Shown piece by piece: positions 1 through 6,580 of a stretch of DNA of 11,438 nt. This stretch comes from Burkholderiaceae bacterium (lineage in GTDB: Bacteria; Pseudomonadota; Gammaproteobacteria; Burkholderiales; Burkholderiaceae): contig CANCBK010000057.1 of the NCBI GenBank assembly GCA_947374315.1, forward strand, positions 1 through 11,438, in the 5' to 3' direction. Below the pieces are notes generated by a model. The model did not search any database, was not told the DNA's origin, and saw only the letters and a list, made by a program, of their open reading frames with translations. The translations under genes were made by a program, and so were the position numbers. Numbering within the stretch: the first letter of the stretch is position 1; every line of letters starts with the position of its first letter.

Positions 1-783
1 TGCATGGGCTTGCATAAACTGCTTCACGATACGGTCTTCGAGAGAATGAAAACTAATCACCGCAAGTCTTGCGCCAGGTTTTAGTAATTTCAAGGCAGCC
101 TTTAAACCAAGCTCCAAATCTTCTAGCTCACGGTTAATAAAAATACGCAGTGCTTGAAATGTTCTAGTTGCTGGATCTTGCCCCGCTTCACGGGTGCGCA
201 CTACGCTCGCTACTAGAGTAGCGAGTTCAGTAGTGGTTTTGGGTGACAAACCCTCTTCGCGCTTAGCCACGATGGCTTTCGCAATCTGGAATGCAAAGCG
301 CTCTTCTCCGTAAGTCTTAATCACGCGTGTGATCTCCTCCGGCGGCGCTTGCTCTAACCACTCCGCTGCCGTCAAACCGTGATCGGTATTCATGCGCATA
401 TCGAGCGGGCCTTCGCGGCGAAAAGAAAATCCCCGATGTGCTTCGTCTACTTGAGGAGAACTGATTCCTAGGTCCAACAAAATGCCATCCACTGATTCCG
501 CTTCTGCGTACTGATCCATCTGCGCAAAACTGTCGTGCACGATTCTTAATCGTGGATCGTTGATTTTTTGCGCTACTGCAATCGCATCCAAATCCTTGTC
601 GAATGAAATCATGCGCGCAGCAGGATTCAATTCTTTGAGTAATGCCTGCGTATGACCGCCGCGCCCAAAGGTTCCATCGATTACCAAAATATTGTTTGAT
701 GCGTTTTGATTTTGAATCAGCGGACCGCCAACTAGCGCCGTCACCGCCTCGGCCAGTAACACTGGGCGATGAGTAATATTCAT
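1..783 (-). CDS. rsmH: 16S rRNA (cytosine(1402)-N(4))-methyltransferase RsmH (MraW), 3' end cut by window
   Basis: RsmH uses S-adenosylmethionine to N4-methylate C1402 in the decoding centre of 16S rRNA in the cytoplasm. I translated 261 residues from the ATG at 783; the frame stays open to base 1, so about the last 50 residues of a usual ~310 are missing. Visible signatures are the N-terminal HRPVLL, the SAM-binding GTFGRGGHT (about 37-45), the acidic strand end FDKDLDA (61-67), [10 protein letters not shown] (102-111), [15 protein letters not shown] (117-131), [16 protein letters not shown] (205-220) and [12 protein letters not shown] (243-254). The start lies 12 nt after the mraZ stop, with a weak AGGGTG ribosome site, so the gene is expected to be co-transcribed with mraZ from its promoter. 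This mraZ-rsmH order is the standard head of the dcw cluster. A 160-residue frame overlapping this gene on the same strand is only a shadow. Identification is very secure. Confidence 0.96.
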   Translation of the reverse strand, partial: MNITHRPVLLAEAVTALVGGPLIQNQNASNNILVIDGTFGRGGHTQALLKELNPAARMISFDKDLDAIAVAQKINDPRLRIVHDSFAQMDQYAEAESVDGILLDLGISSPQVDEAHRGFSFRREGPLDMRMNTDHGLTAAEWLEQAPPEEITRVIKTYGEERFAFQIAKAIVAKREEGLSPKTTTELATLVASVVRTREAGQDPATRTFQALRIFINRELEDLELGLKAALKLLKPGARLAVISFHSLEDRIVKQFMQAHA

Positions 784-795
784 GGCACCCTGTCA

Positions 796-1227
796 TCAAA
801 AATTAAATTGCTTGAGTGCTTCAGGCATGCCTTGTGCAATGGCAGCCTGTTCTTTTGCAGCGTATGTTGCTGCGTCCCACAACTCCAAGTGACTACCCAT
901 GCCGAGCAAAATCACTTCTTTTTCAATTCCTGCTGCTGCGCGCAATTCTGGACTGACCAATACGCGACCAGCGCTATCCAAGTCCATCTCTACTGCATTC
1001 CCTAAGAAAATACGGCGCCACCAATGCGCATCCATAGGAAGTTGCGCAACTCTTGTCCTGAAGCTTTCCCACTCTGGTCTTGGGAAGAGAAGTAAGCAGC
1101 CGTCGGGATGTTTTGTAAGCGTAATTCGGCCCTCGCCCTGTACCAACAAGGCGTCACGATGCTTTGCCGGCACAGACATGCGGCCTTTTGCATCCAAATT
1201 GAGAGCTGACGCACCTTGAAACACCAT
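796..1227 (-). CDS. mraZ: Transcriptional regulator MraZ
   Basis: MraZ is a DNA-binding protein of the SpoVT-AbrB fold, found as an oligomeric ring, that represses its own dcw operon in Escherichia coli. The 143-residue product is close to the family length of about 145-152. It carries the two expected tandem half-domains: the first has [16 protein letters not shown] (about 10-25) and the second has [20 protein letters not shown] (about 81-100). Both keep the D-x-x-GR core. The start at 1227 gives MVFQGAS, matching the usual MFRGA-type N-terminus. It is the first gene of the minus-strand unit continuing into rsmH. A promoter and three GTGGG-like repeats lie just upstream (see those entries), consistent with autoregulation. 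The assignment is secure; repression in this organism is inferred from the family. Confidence 0.96.
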   Translation of the reverse strand: MVFQGASALNLDAKGRMSVPAKHRDALLVQGEGRITLTKHPDGCLLLFPRPEWESFRTRVAQLPMDAHWWRRIFLGNAVEMDLDSAGRVLVSPELRAAAGIEKEVILLGMGSHLELWDAATYAAKEQAAIAQGMPEALKQFNF

Positions 1228-1231
1228 TTAC

Positions 1232-1256
1232 CCCACTTTTTCACACTTCCTCCCAC
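1232..1256 (-). promoter_or_regulatory. Predicted MraZ operator: three GTGGG-type direct repeats, 10-bp period
   Basis: Read on the minus strand, GTGGG (1252-1256), GTGTG (1242-1246) and GTGGG (1232-1236) are separated by exact 5-nt spacers. Each is preceded by AA. This is the architecture known for MraZ binding sites: TGGG-type repeats separated by 5 nt upstream of mraZ. The distal repeat overlaps the predicted -10 element, so bound MraZ would block RNA polymerase. The proximal repeat sits 4-8 nt before the mraZ ATG and may also act as the ribosome-binding site. The middle repeat is imperfect (GTGTG). Pattern and spacing are seen directly; function is inferred from the family. Confidence 0.78.
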
Positions 1257-1283
1257 TTTAGAGGATCGCACTAAGAGGGTCAA
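1255..1283 (-). promoter_or_regulatory. Predicted sigma70 promoter of mraZ-rsmH (dcw cluster)
   Basis: On the minus strand a -35 element TTGACC (1278-1283) is separated by exactly 17 nt from a -10 element TAAAGT (1255-1260). Transcription would begin near 1248, giving a leader of about 20 nt before the mraZ ATG at 1227. The -10 overlaps the distal repeat of the predicted MraZ operator. Spacing and location are close to ideal. The start site is not proven. Confidence 0.72.
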
Positions 1284-1391
1284 GTGTTTTTGGGTAATTT
1301 TTTAGGAAATTCCCTAGTGATTACAAACACTTAGCGTCATGTGTTGATAAAATGGTGGCTATAAAAATGCTACTTGAAACAATGGCTTGGA

Positions 1392-1481
1392 AAATATACT
1401 TAAGAATAGATCTTAGCTATTTAGCCCGATTTTCAGCAAATATACTGTATTAATGAACAGTATATTGAATAAAAATATACT
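1392..1481. repeat. AT-rich intergenic segment with AATATACT repeats
   Basis: The 9-mer AAATATACT occurs on the plus strand at 1392-1400, 1438-1446 and 1473-1481. Its inverted core AGTATATT occurs at 1459-1466. The second direct copy and the inverted copy form the arms of the hairpin around the LexA box. Copies are 46 and 35 nt apart, so this is not a simple tandem array. The surrounding gap (1228-1499, 272 nt) has no convincing gene: a 33-codon frame at 1352-1453 has no ribosome site. Possible roles are multiple binding sites for a regulator, several TATACT-like -10 elements, or low-complexity AT sequence. Confidence 0.4.
1443..1462. promoter_or_regulatory. LexA (SOS) box, CTGT-N8-ACAG type, target gene unclear
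   Basis: The site reads TACTGT, 8 nt (ATTAATGA), ACAGTA. It matches the E. coli LexA consensus TACTGT-(AT)4-ACAGTA at 16 of 20 positions, including all 12 arm positions. Betaproteobacterial LexA recognises the same CTGT-N8-ACAG core. The site is the centre of a perfect 10-bp inverted repeat (arms 1439-1448 and 1457-1466). It lies in the gap between the coq7 stop (1500) and mraZ (1227). On the minus strand a possible promoter, TTGCTG (1434-1439) with 18 nt to TAAGAT (1410-1415), abuts it and points towards mraZ. It could alternatively be a coincidental AT-rich hairpin, although the perfect match of both arms argues against that. Confidence 0.62.
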
Positions 1482-1499
1482 AAAAAAATTAATTTATCT

Positions 1500-2129
1500 C
1501 TAGATTTTGTAAGCAGTTGTTGTCATTACCTTAGACATCGCTTGCATTGCCCTCTTAATCGGTTCTGGCAAGGCTACGCCACCAGCAGAAATGGCCGCTT
1601 GTCCATGCTCAATCTCATCGATGCGCATTTGATCAACAATGGCACGGGAGCGATCATCTATTTTGGGTAATTTTTCGAGGTGACTCTCCAGATGGTTTTC
1701 CACCTGCTTTTCCGTTTCCGCCACAAATCCCAAGCTCCATTTATCGCCCGCTAAACCTGCTAGTAAGCCAATTGCAAAGGATCCAGCATACCAAATAGGA
1801 TTGAGATAGCTGGTATGCGATCCCAACTCTTGGAGGCGAGTTTCGCACCAAGCCAAATGGTCCATTTCTTCTTGGCCGGAATGATCCAACATTTGCTGAA
1901 TTTCTGGGTTTCGAGCCACCAATTTTTGCGCTTGATAGAGTGCTTGAGCGCAGACTTCACCCACGTGATTCACACGCATTAGCCCGGCAGCATGGGCCCG
2001 CTCATGAGCATCCAACAACCCAGTTGCCTGAACCTCCGATCCCGGGGTTAAGCGATGGGCATGAGCGCCCCCAACTACGGACCGTAAGGCCGTATCAAAT
2101 TCAATAATGAAGCGATCTATCAGAGCCAT
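1500..2129 (-). CDS. coq7: Demethoxyubiquinone hydroxylase Coq7 (3-demethoxyubiquinol 3-hydroxylase)
   Basis: Coq7 is a membrane-associated di-iron, oxygen-dependent enzyme that adds the last ring hydroxyl during ubiquinone synthesis. The 209-residue product has the ferritin-like ligand pattern: E58 in NHVGEV, E88 with H91 in EEMDHLAW, E140 in [10 protein letters not shown], and E172 with H175 in [10 protein letters not shown] hydrophobic, glycine-rich stretch (about 114-128) could sit against the membrane. The gene begins 13 nt after the bioB stop on the same strand, so it is probably co-transcribed with bioB; no strong Shine-Dalgarno sequence is visible at its ATG. It is followed by the AT-rich gap before mraZ. 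Coq7 near mraZ is, from memory, a common arrangement in Burkholderiales. The family is clear. Confidence 0.94.
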   Translation of the reverse strand: MALIDRFIIEFDTALRSVVGGAHAHRLTPGSEVQATGLLDAHERAHAAGLMRVNHVGEVCAQALYQAQKLVARNPEIQQMLDHSGQEEMDHLAWCETRLQELGSHTSYLNPIWYAGSFAIGLLAGLAGDKWSLGFVAETEKQVENHLESHLEKLPKIDDRSRAIVDQMRIDEIEHGQAAISAGGVALPEPIKRAMQAMSKVMTTTAYKI

Positions 2130-2142
2130 AAGCTGTAAAAAC

Positions 2143-3180
2143 TTAGACTAAAACCTCTGCTTTACAGCTCTGCTTGGTCTTTAAGCCCAGCTCAGCCAAG
2201 AGCTCACGGTCTTGTTCTGCCTCAGGATTGCCGGTAGTGAGCAGTTGCTCACCATAAAAAATAGAATTGGCGCCAGCCTGAAAACACATGGCTTGAACGG
2301 CCCTTCCGAGTTCTTGACGACCGGCAGATAAACGGACTCGTGCATGCGGCATGGTGATACGGGCTACGGCAATGGTTCTCACAAATTCCAGCGGATCCAA
2401 AGGCTTCTGATCCTCTAGTGGAGTACCCGCCACTGGAACCAAGTGGTTAATGGGAACAGACTCCGGGTATGGATTTAAATTAGCTAAGCGGGCTAAAAAT
2501 GCCGCACGTTGCTCACGTGACTCGCCCATACCCACAATGCCGCCACAACAGACAGACATGCCAGCAGCACGCACATGGGAAATAGTGTCTAAACGATCTT
2601 GATAGCCTCTTGTAGAGATTACAGAGCGATAGAAATCCTCACTGGTATCTAGGTTGTGGTTGTAGAAGTCCAAGCCAGCCTCTTGAAGGGCTTGGGCCTG
2701 ATTGGCTTCCAGCATCCCCAGGGTGGCACAGGTTTCAAGGCCTAGAGCCTTCACGCCCTTAATCATGGCGGTAACTTTTTCAATATCGCGATCTTTAGGC
2801 TCCCGCCAAGCAGCGCCCATACAAAAACGGTTAGATCCAGCAGCCTTAGCGGCTTTAGCAGCCTCCAGCACTTCATCCAAATCCATCAACTTATTAGCTT
2901 TAACGTCTGTGTCATAACGAGCAGCCTGTGGGCAATACCCACAATCCTCAGGACAACCACCGGTCTTAATCGACAAGAGGGTAGCCAATTCGACATCGCC
3001 ATCAGGGAAATTCACGCGATGAGTCTCTTGCGCCTTGAACATCAGATCGCTAAATGGGAGGGCAAACAGTGCTTCAATTTGACCCACAGACCAAGCGCCT
3101 GATGCGTCAACCTCTTTATGCAAATCTTTTTGGGATTTAACGTGGGTGAGGGGTTTTTCAGTAGTTTGGGTGGCCTGCAT
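2143..3180 (-). CDS. bioB: Biotin synthase BioB (radical SAM)
   Basis: BioB inserts sulfur into dethiobiotin to form biotin, using a [4Fe-4S] radical-SAM cluster and a sacrificial [2Fe-2S] cluster. The 345-residue product has the CxxxCxxC motif at C76, C80 and C83 ([12 protein letters not shown]). Likely [2Fe-2S] ligands are C120 ([11 protein letters not shown]), C151 (ETCATLGML), C211 ([11 protein letters not shown]) and an arginine in VRLSAGR (about 283). [10 protein letters not shown] (175-184) is also typical. C212 replaces a residue that is serine in E. coli, giving a Cys-Cys pair; this is unlikely to matter. A GGA ribosome site lies about 10 nt before the ATG at 3180. The gene is divergent from bioA across 89 bp and is followed by coq7. 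No BirA-type TTGTAAACC palindrome is visible upstream. Confidence 0.97.
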   Translation of the reverse strand: MQATQTTEKPLTHVKSQKDLHKEVDASGAWSVGQIEALFALPFSDLMFKAQETHRVNFPDGDVELATLLSIKTGGCPEDCGYCPQAARYDTDVKANKLMDLDEVLEAAKAAKAAGSNRFCMGAAWREPKDRDIEKVTAMIKGVKALGLETCATLGMLEANQAQALQEAGLDFYNHNLDTSEDFYRSVISTRGYQDRLDTISHVRAAGMSVCCGGIVGMGESREQRAAFLARLANLNPYPESVPINHLVPVAGTPLEDQKPLDPLEFVRTIAVARITMPHARVRLSAGRQELGRAVQAMCFQAGANSIFYGEQLLTTGNPEAEQDRELLAELGLKTKQSCKAEVLV

Positions 3181-3216
3181 GGTCGAATTCCAGAAAATAG
3201 ATCAATTCAAGGCATA

Positions 3217-3245
3217 AACATAACAGATACAGGCTTAAATTAGGA
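3217..3245 (-). promoter_or_regulatory. Weak candidate promoter for bioB-coq7
   Basis: On the minus strand an extended -10, TGTTATGTT (hexamer TATGTT at 3217-3222), lies about 37 nt upstream of the bioB ATG. The hexamer 17 nt further upstream (TCCTAA, 3240-3245) is a poor -35, which an extended -10 could compensate for. I could not identify a convincing plus-strand promoter for bioA in the same 89-bp region, nor a palindromic biotin operator. Treat this as a suggestion only. Confidence 0.25.
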
Positions 3246-3269
3246 AAAACTAGTGTTCAAATACCAAAC

Positions 3270-4616
3270 ATGAAGCTTATTACTGATCCAAATCAAACCA
3301 CCCTGGTTGATCGCAGCCTACATGCCGTGTGGCATCCCTGCACTCAGATGAAGCATCACGAGTCATTACCCTTAATTGCCATTACTAGAGGTAAGGGTCC
3401 TTGGCTCTTTGATGAAAAGGGAGTCGCACTACTAGATTGCATTAGTTCTTGGTGGACAAATCTATTTGGCCATTCCAACCCCCGTATCAACCAGGCAATT
3501 AGCAATCAACTCGAAAAAATTGAGCATGTCATGCTCGCGGGATTTACTCATCCGCCTGTAGTAGCGCTTTCAGAAAAATTATCCGACTTAACCCGAGGGC
3601 ATTTAGGCCATGTGTTTTACGCATCTGATGGCGCTTCTGCCGTGGAGATTGCCTTGAAGATGAGCCATCACTTCTGGCGCCTAGATAACCAGCCTCAAAA
3701 GAACAAGTTTGTCTGCCTAGAAAATGGCTATCACGGAGAAACATTAGGTGCGCTAGCGGTGACTGATGTTGCAATCTTTCGTGAAGCGTATGGCACCCTC
3801 TTGCAAGAGGTATTTACCGTGCCTTCACCTGATGCACGAAAAGCACAACCCGGTGAATCTGCCGAAGATGTTGCTAGGTACGCTGCCAAAAAATTAGAAG
3901 CCCTGCTTGAAGCAGAGCATCAAAATATTGCCGCCATGATTGTTGAGCCTTTAGTTCAATGCGCGGGACAAATGGCGATGTATTCGCCGGAATATCTGCG
4001 TATCGTTCGATCACTCTGCGACCGCTACAACATCCATTTAATCGCTGATGAAATTGCCGTAGGTTGCGGGCGATCAGGCAAGTTTTTTGCTTGCGAGCAT
4101 GCGGGAATTTGGCCAGATTTCTTAACGCTATCAAAGGGTATCAGTGGCGGCTATCTTCCGCTCTCGCTCTCCATGACGACCGATGTGATTTATCGTGCAT
4201 TTTATGGCGATCAAACCCAACAAGGTTTTTTGCACTCTCATTCATATACAGGTAATCCGCTGGCATGCGCTGCTGCCCTCGCCTGCTTAGAGATTTTTGA
4301 AACTGAATCTGTTCTTGAGAGCAATATTGAACGTAGTAGCGATCTTGGGAAAGCATTCGCCTGGGCAAAAGAAGATTCTCGTATTGAACATTGGCGACAA
4401 CAGGGCATGATCCTGGCGTTTGACATCAAACCAGAATCACTGAAACGTCCAAATACTTTTCCACGGGAGATGTTTACAGCAAGTCTTGAGAAGGGAATTC
4501 TCATCAGACCAATCGCGAATACGATTTATGTCATGCCCCCGTATATCCTTTCCCCTGAAGAAGCGATGCAAATGGGCGTATCCGTTCGACACGCTTTAGA
4601 TCGAGCGTTAGGATGA
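3270..4616 (+). CDS. bioA: Adenosylmethionine-8-amino-7-oxononanoate aminotransferase BioA
   Basis: BioA is a PLP-dependent class III aminotransferase that converts 8-amino-7-oxononanoate (KAPA) to 7,8-diaminononanoate (DAPA), usually with SAM as amino donor. The product is 448 residues. It shows the N-terminal WHPCTQM substrate-site segment (21-27), SDGASAVEIALKM (119-131), the pyridine-stacking YHGETLG (154-160), the PLP-nitrogen aspartate D260 in IADEIAVGCGRSGKFFACE, the Schiff-base lysine K289 in TLSKGISGGYLPL, and SYTGNPLACAAAL in the C-terminal half. The ATG at 3270 fits family alignments by eye but lacks a clear Shine-Dalgarno sequence; a purine run TAGGAAAAA is about 20 nt upstream, too far. 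It is the first gene of the plus-strand bioA-bioF-bioD unit and overlaps bioF by 4 nt (ATGA). Function is secure. Confidence 0.96.
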   Translation: MKLITDPNQTTLVDRSLHAVWHPCTQMKHHESLPLIAITRGKGPWLFDEKGVALLDCISSWWTNLFGHSNPRINQAISNQLEKIEHVMLAGFTHPPVVALSEKLSDLTRGHLGHVFYASDGASAVEIALKMSHHFWRLDNQPQKNKFVCLENGYHGETLGALAVTDVAIFREAYGTLLQEVFTVPSPDARKAQPGESAEDVARYAAKKLEALLEAEHQNIAAMIVEPLVQCAGQMAMYSPEYLRIVRSLCDRYNIHLIADEIAVGCGRSGKFFACEHAGIWPDFLTLSKGISGGYLPLSLSMTTDVIYRAFYGDQTQQGFLHSHSYTGNPLACAAALACLEIFETESVLESNIERSSDLGKAFAWAKEDSRIEHWRQQGMILAFDIKPESLKRPNTFPREMFTASLEKGILIRPIANTIYVMPPYILSPEEAMQMGVSVRHALDRALG

Positions 4617-5848
4617 GCGGAACATTTAATGCGCTCAATTTGGCGGAGCATCAGCTTGCAGATTTAGATGCGCAATTACTCAGGCGTAAGCTGCGTATTA
4701 CCCAATCCCCCTGCGATATCAAAGCTATTGTGGGCCAACGAGAACTCAAGGCCTTTTGTAGCAATGACTACTTAGGCTTAGCCAATCACCCTGATTTGAT
4801 TGCGGCACTTGCTAAAGGCGCCAAGCGGTATGGCGTTGGTAGCGGTGCATCCCACCTAATTAGTGGGCATAGCATTGCCCATGACTTGCTTGAGAAAAAA
4901 TTAGCTGCGTTTGAGAGTAAACATATTCCTCATGCACGGGCCTTATTTTTCAGCACCGGCTATCTTGCCAACATGAATGCCATTACCGGCCTAGCCAGAC
5001 TTGCCGAGCAAGGTGAGGCCAGTATTTATTCAGCCAAACTCAATCATGCATCCCTCATTGATGGCGTGCGTCTAGCTAGCGGGCAAACTCAAGCGAAGGT
5101 TACTTTATTTGACCACCAAAGTCTTGACTCACTCATAGAAGCACTTCAGCAAGATATGCGCTCACTGAAGCTCATTGTGGTCGATGGTGTCTTTAGTATG
5201 GATGGAGATCTCGCGCCCGTTGAACGATTGATTCAAATCGCTGAACAATATGATGCACTCCTGATGGTTGATGATGCCCATGGGTTTGGCGTTCTAGGGC
5301 AGCATGGTCACGGCATTCTCGAACAATTGAATGCGCACTCTGATCGCTTAATTTATATCGGCACACTTGGCAAAGCTGCGGGCGTCAGCGGCGCTTTTAT
5401 TTGCGCAGCAGCACCGTTTATTGAATGGCTTATTCAAAAAGGTCGCCCTTATATTTACAGTACTGCGACACCGCCAGCAATTGCGCATACCTTACTCACC
5501 AGCCTTGATCTGATCGCAAGTGACGAGGGCAGTCGTCGTCGACAACGACTGCATCAACTCATTCAAATATGGCAAGAAGAAATGACGTTCTCAAGCTGGG
5601 TGAAAGTTCCCTCATCGACTCCGATTCAGCCAGTTATTTTAGGTAGCAATGCCAACGCATTGGCTGCAGCCAAATTATTGGATGAAGCGGGATACTGGAT
5701 TCCTGCGATACGCCCCCCTACCGTTCCTACTGGTAGCTCTCGCTTACGCATTACTTTTTCCGCTAACCACACAGCCAATGACTTGAGAGAACTTATCAAG
5801 ACATTAAAGATGATTGAACAACAAGTAGAAAGTGAGTCCCCGCCTTGA
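4613..5848 (+). CDS. bioF: 8-amino-7-oxononanoate synthase BioF
   Basis: BioF is a PLP enzyme of the alpha-oxoamine synthase family. It condenses L-alanine with a pimeloyl thioester, releasing CO2, to give KAPA, the substrate of BioA. The 411-residue product carries SNDYLGLANHP (50-60), GVGSGASHLISGH (74-86), FSTGYLANM (113-121), H145 in KLNHASLIDG, DGVFSMDGD (191-199), D220 and H223 in MVDDAHGFG, and the PLP lysine K254 in GTLGKAAGVSGAF. The C-terminal IRPPTVPTGSSRLRI is also typical. Its ATG overlaps the bioA stop (ATGA) and its own stop overlaps the TTG start of bioD, indicating translational coupling through the operon. It is somewhat longer than the E. coli enzyme (384 residues), mostly at the N-terminus. 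Confidence 0.97.
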   Translation: MSGTFNALNLAEHQLADLDAQLLRRKLRITQSPCDIKAIVGQRELKAFCSNDYLGLANHPDLIAALAKGAKRYGVGSGASHLISGHSIAHDLLEKKLAAFESKHIPHARALFFSTGYLANMNAITGLARLAEQGEASIYSAKLNHASLIDGVRLASGQTQAKVTLFDHQSLDSLIEALQQDMRSLKLIVVDGVFSMDGDLAPVERLIQIAEQYDALLMVDDAHGFGVLGQHGHGILEQLNAHSDRLIYIGTLGKAAGVSGAFICAAAPFIEWLIQKGRPYIYSTATPPAIAHTLLTSLDLIASDEGSRRRQRLHQLIQIWQEEMTFSSWVKVPSSTPIQPVILGSNANALAAAKLLDEAGYWIPAIRPPTVPTGSSRLRITFSANHTANDLRELIKTLKMIEQQVESESPP

Positions 5849-6561
5849 ACTCACGGAACAGTTTTTTTGTCACCGGTACTGATACTGAGGTTGGGAAAAC
5901 CTTAGTAAGCGGGGCTTTAATCCTAAAATTGAGAGAAGTGGGTCTCAATGTGACGGGCTTCAAACCGGTTGTAGCGGGTACCTATACCGACTCAAGCGGT
6001 CAAAAGCGCAATGAAGATCTCGAAACGCTACGCATTGCTTCAGGGTTGAGCCTCAATGAGCAAAGTCTTTGCCCCTATATTTTGGATGAACCAGCAGCCC
6101 CACATCTCGTTGCGCAGAAACAGGGCATCCATTTAGATGCCACCCTCATTCTGGATGCTCTAGATGCACTGAATCAAAAATTTGATTCAGTGGTTGTTGA
6201 AGGCGCAGGCGGATTTGTAGTTCCCCTCAACGAGCAAGAAGATTTGGGGGATGTAGCGCAGGCAATGGATTTACCGGTGATCCTGGTGGTTGGTATGCGC
6301 TTGGGTTGTATTAACCATGCCTTGCTTACCTGTGAAGCAATTCAGTCGCGCCAATTGACGATTGCAGGCTGGGTGGCAAATACGCTTTCAGAGGAAATGC
6401 CCTTTCTGGAAGAAAATCTCCAAACCTTAAAAGACCGCATATTTGCCCCATTTTTAGGGTTGATTCCGAGCCTTCCCAAATCACTTCAGAAGCCCGAAAA
6501 TACTTCCTACTCCATCGAAGCTCTGGGATTTGCTGCACAGCATATAAAGCTACCCGAATAA
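5845..6561 (+). CDS. bioD: Dethiobiotin synthetase BioD, TTG start
   Basis: BioD uses ATP and CO2 to close the ureido ring of DAPA, forming dethiobiotin, the substrate of BioB. The 238-residue product has the P-loop GTDTEVGKT (11-19, K18), the substrate-binding FKPVVAGT, and VVEGAGGFVVPL in the middle. The start must be the TTG at 5845. The frame is closed by TGA at 5833-5835, no ATG or GTG lies between, and the conserved FFVTGTDTEVGKT begins only six codons later. TTG overlaps the bioF stop as TTGA, a 4-nt overlap mirroring the ATGA between bioA and bioF. A TTG start usually lowers initiation, and coupling to bioF termination may compensate. The next gene follows 19 nt after the stop. Confidence 0.95.
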   Translation: MNSRNSFFVTGTDTEVGKTLVSGALILKLREVGLNVTGFKPVVAGTYTDSSGQKRNEDLETLRIASGLSLNEQSLCPYILDEPAAPHLVAQKQGIHLDATLILDALDALNQKFDSVVVEGAGGFVVPLNEQEDLGDVAQAMDLPVILVVGMRLGCINHALLTCEAIQSRQLTIAGWVANTLSEEMPFLEENLQTLKDRIFAPFLGLIPSLPKSLQKPENTSYSIEALGFAAQHIKLPE

Positions 6562-6580
6562 ATTCAGATAAGATGAAGCT

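Noticed and set aside
317..799. 160-codon minus-strand frame overlapping rsmH
   Set aside because: It lies in a different frame from the clear RsmH translation (all family motifs present), has a serine/arginine-rich non-protein-like composition, and is a shadow.
899..1219. 106-codon plus-strand frame opposite mraZ
   Set aside because: It is fully antisense to mraZ, which has both conserved half-domains; no ribosome site and no recognisable motif.
1305..1313. Short palindrome GGAAATTCC upstream of the mraZ -35
   Set aside because: Only 9 bp and not matched to an operator I know; too short to claim.
1352..1453. 33-codon plus-strand frame in the coq7-mraZ gap
   Set aside because: No Shine-Dalgarno sequence, it runs into the LexA box, and it has no recognisable motif; a frame of this length is expected by chance in AT-rich DNA.
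1439..1466. Hairpin read as a Rho-independent terminator of coq7
   Set aside because: The stem is almost entirely A-T and is not followed by a U-tract on the coq7 strand; the exact CTGT-N8-ACAG match is better explained as a LexA site.
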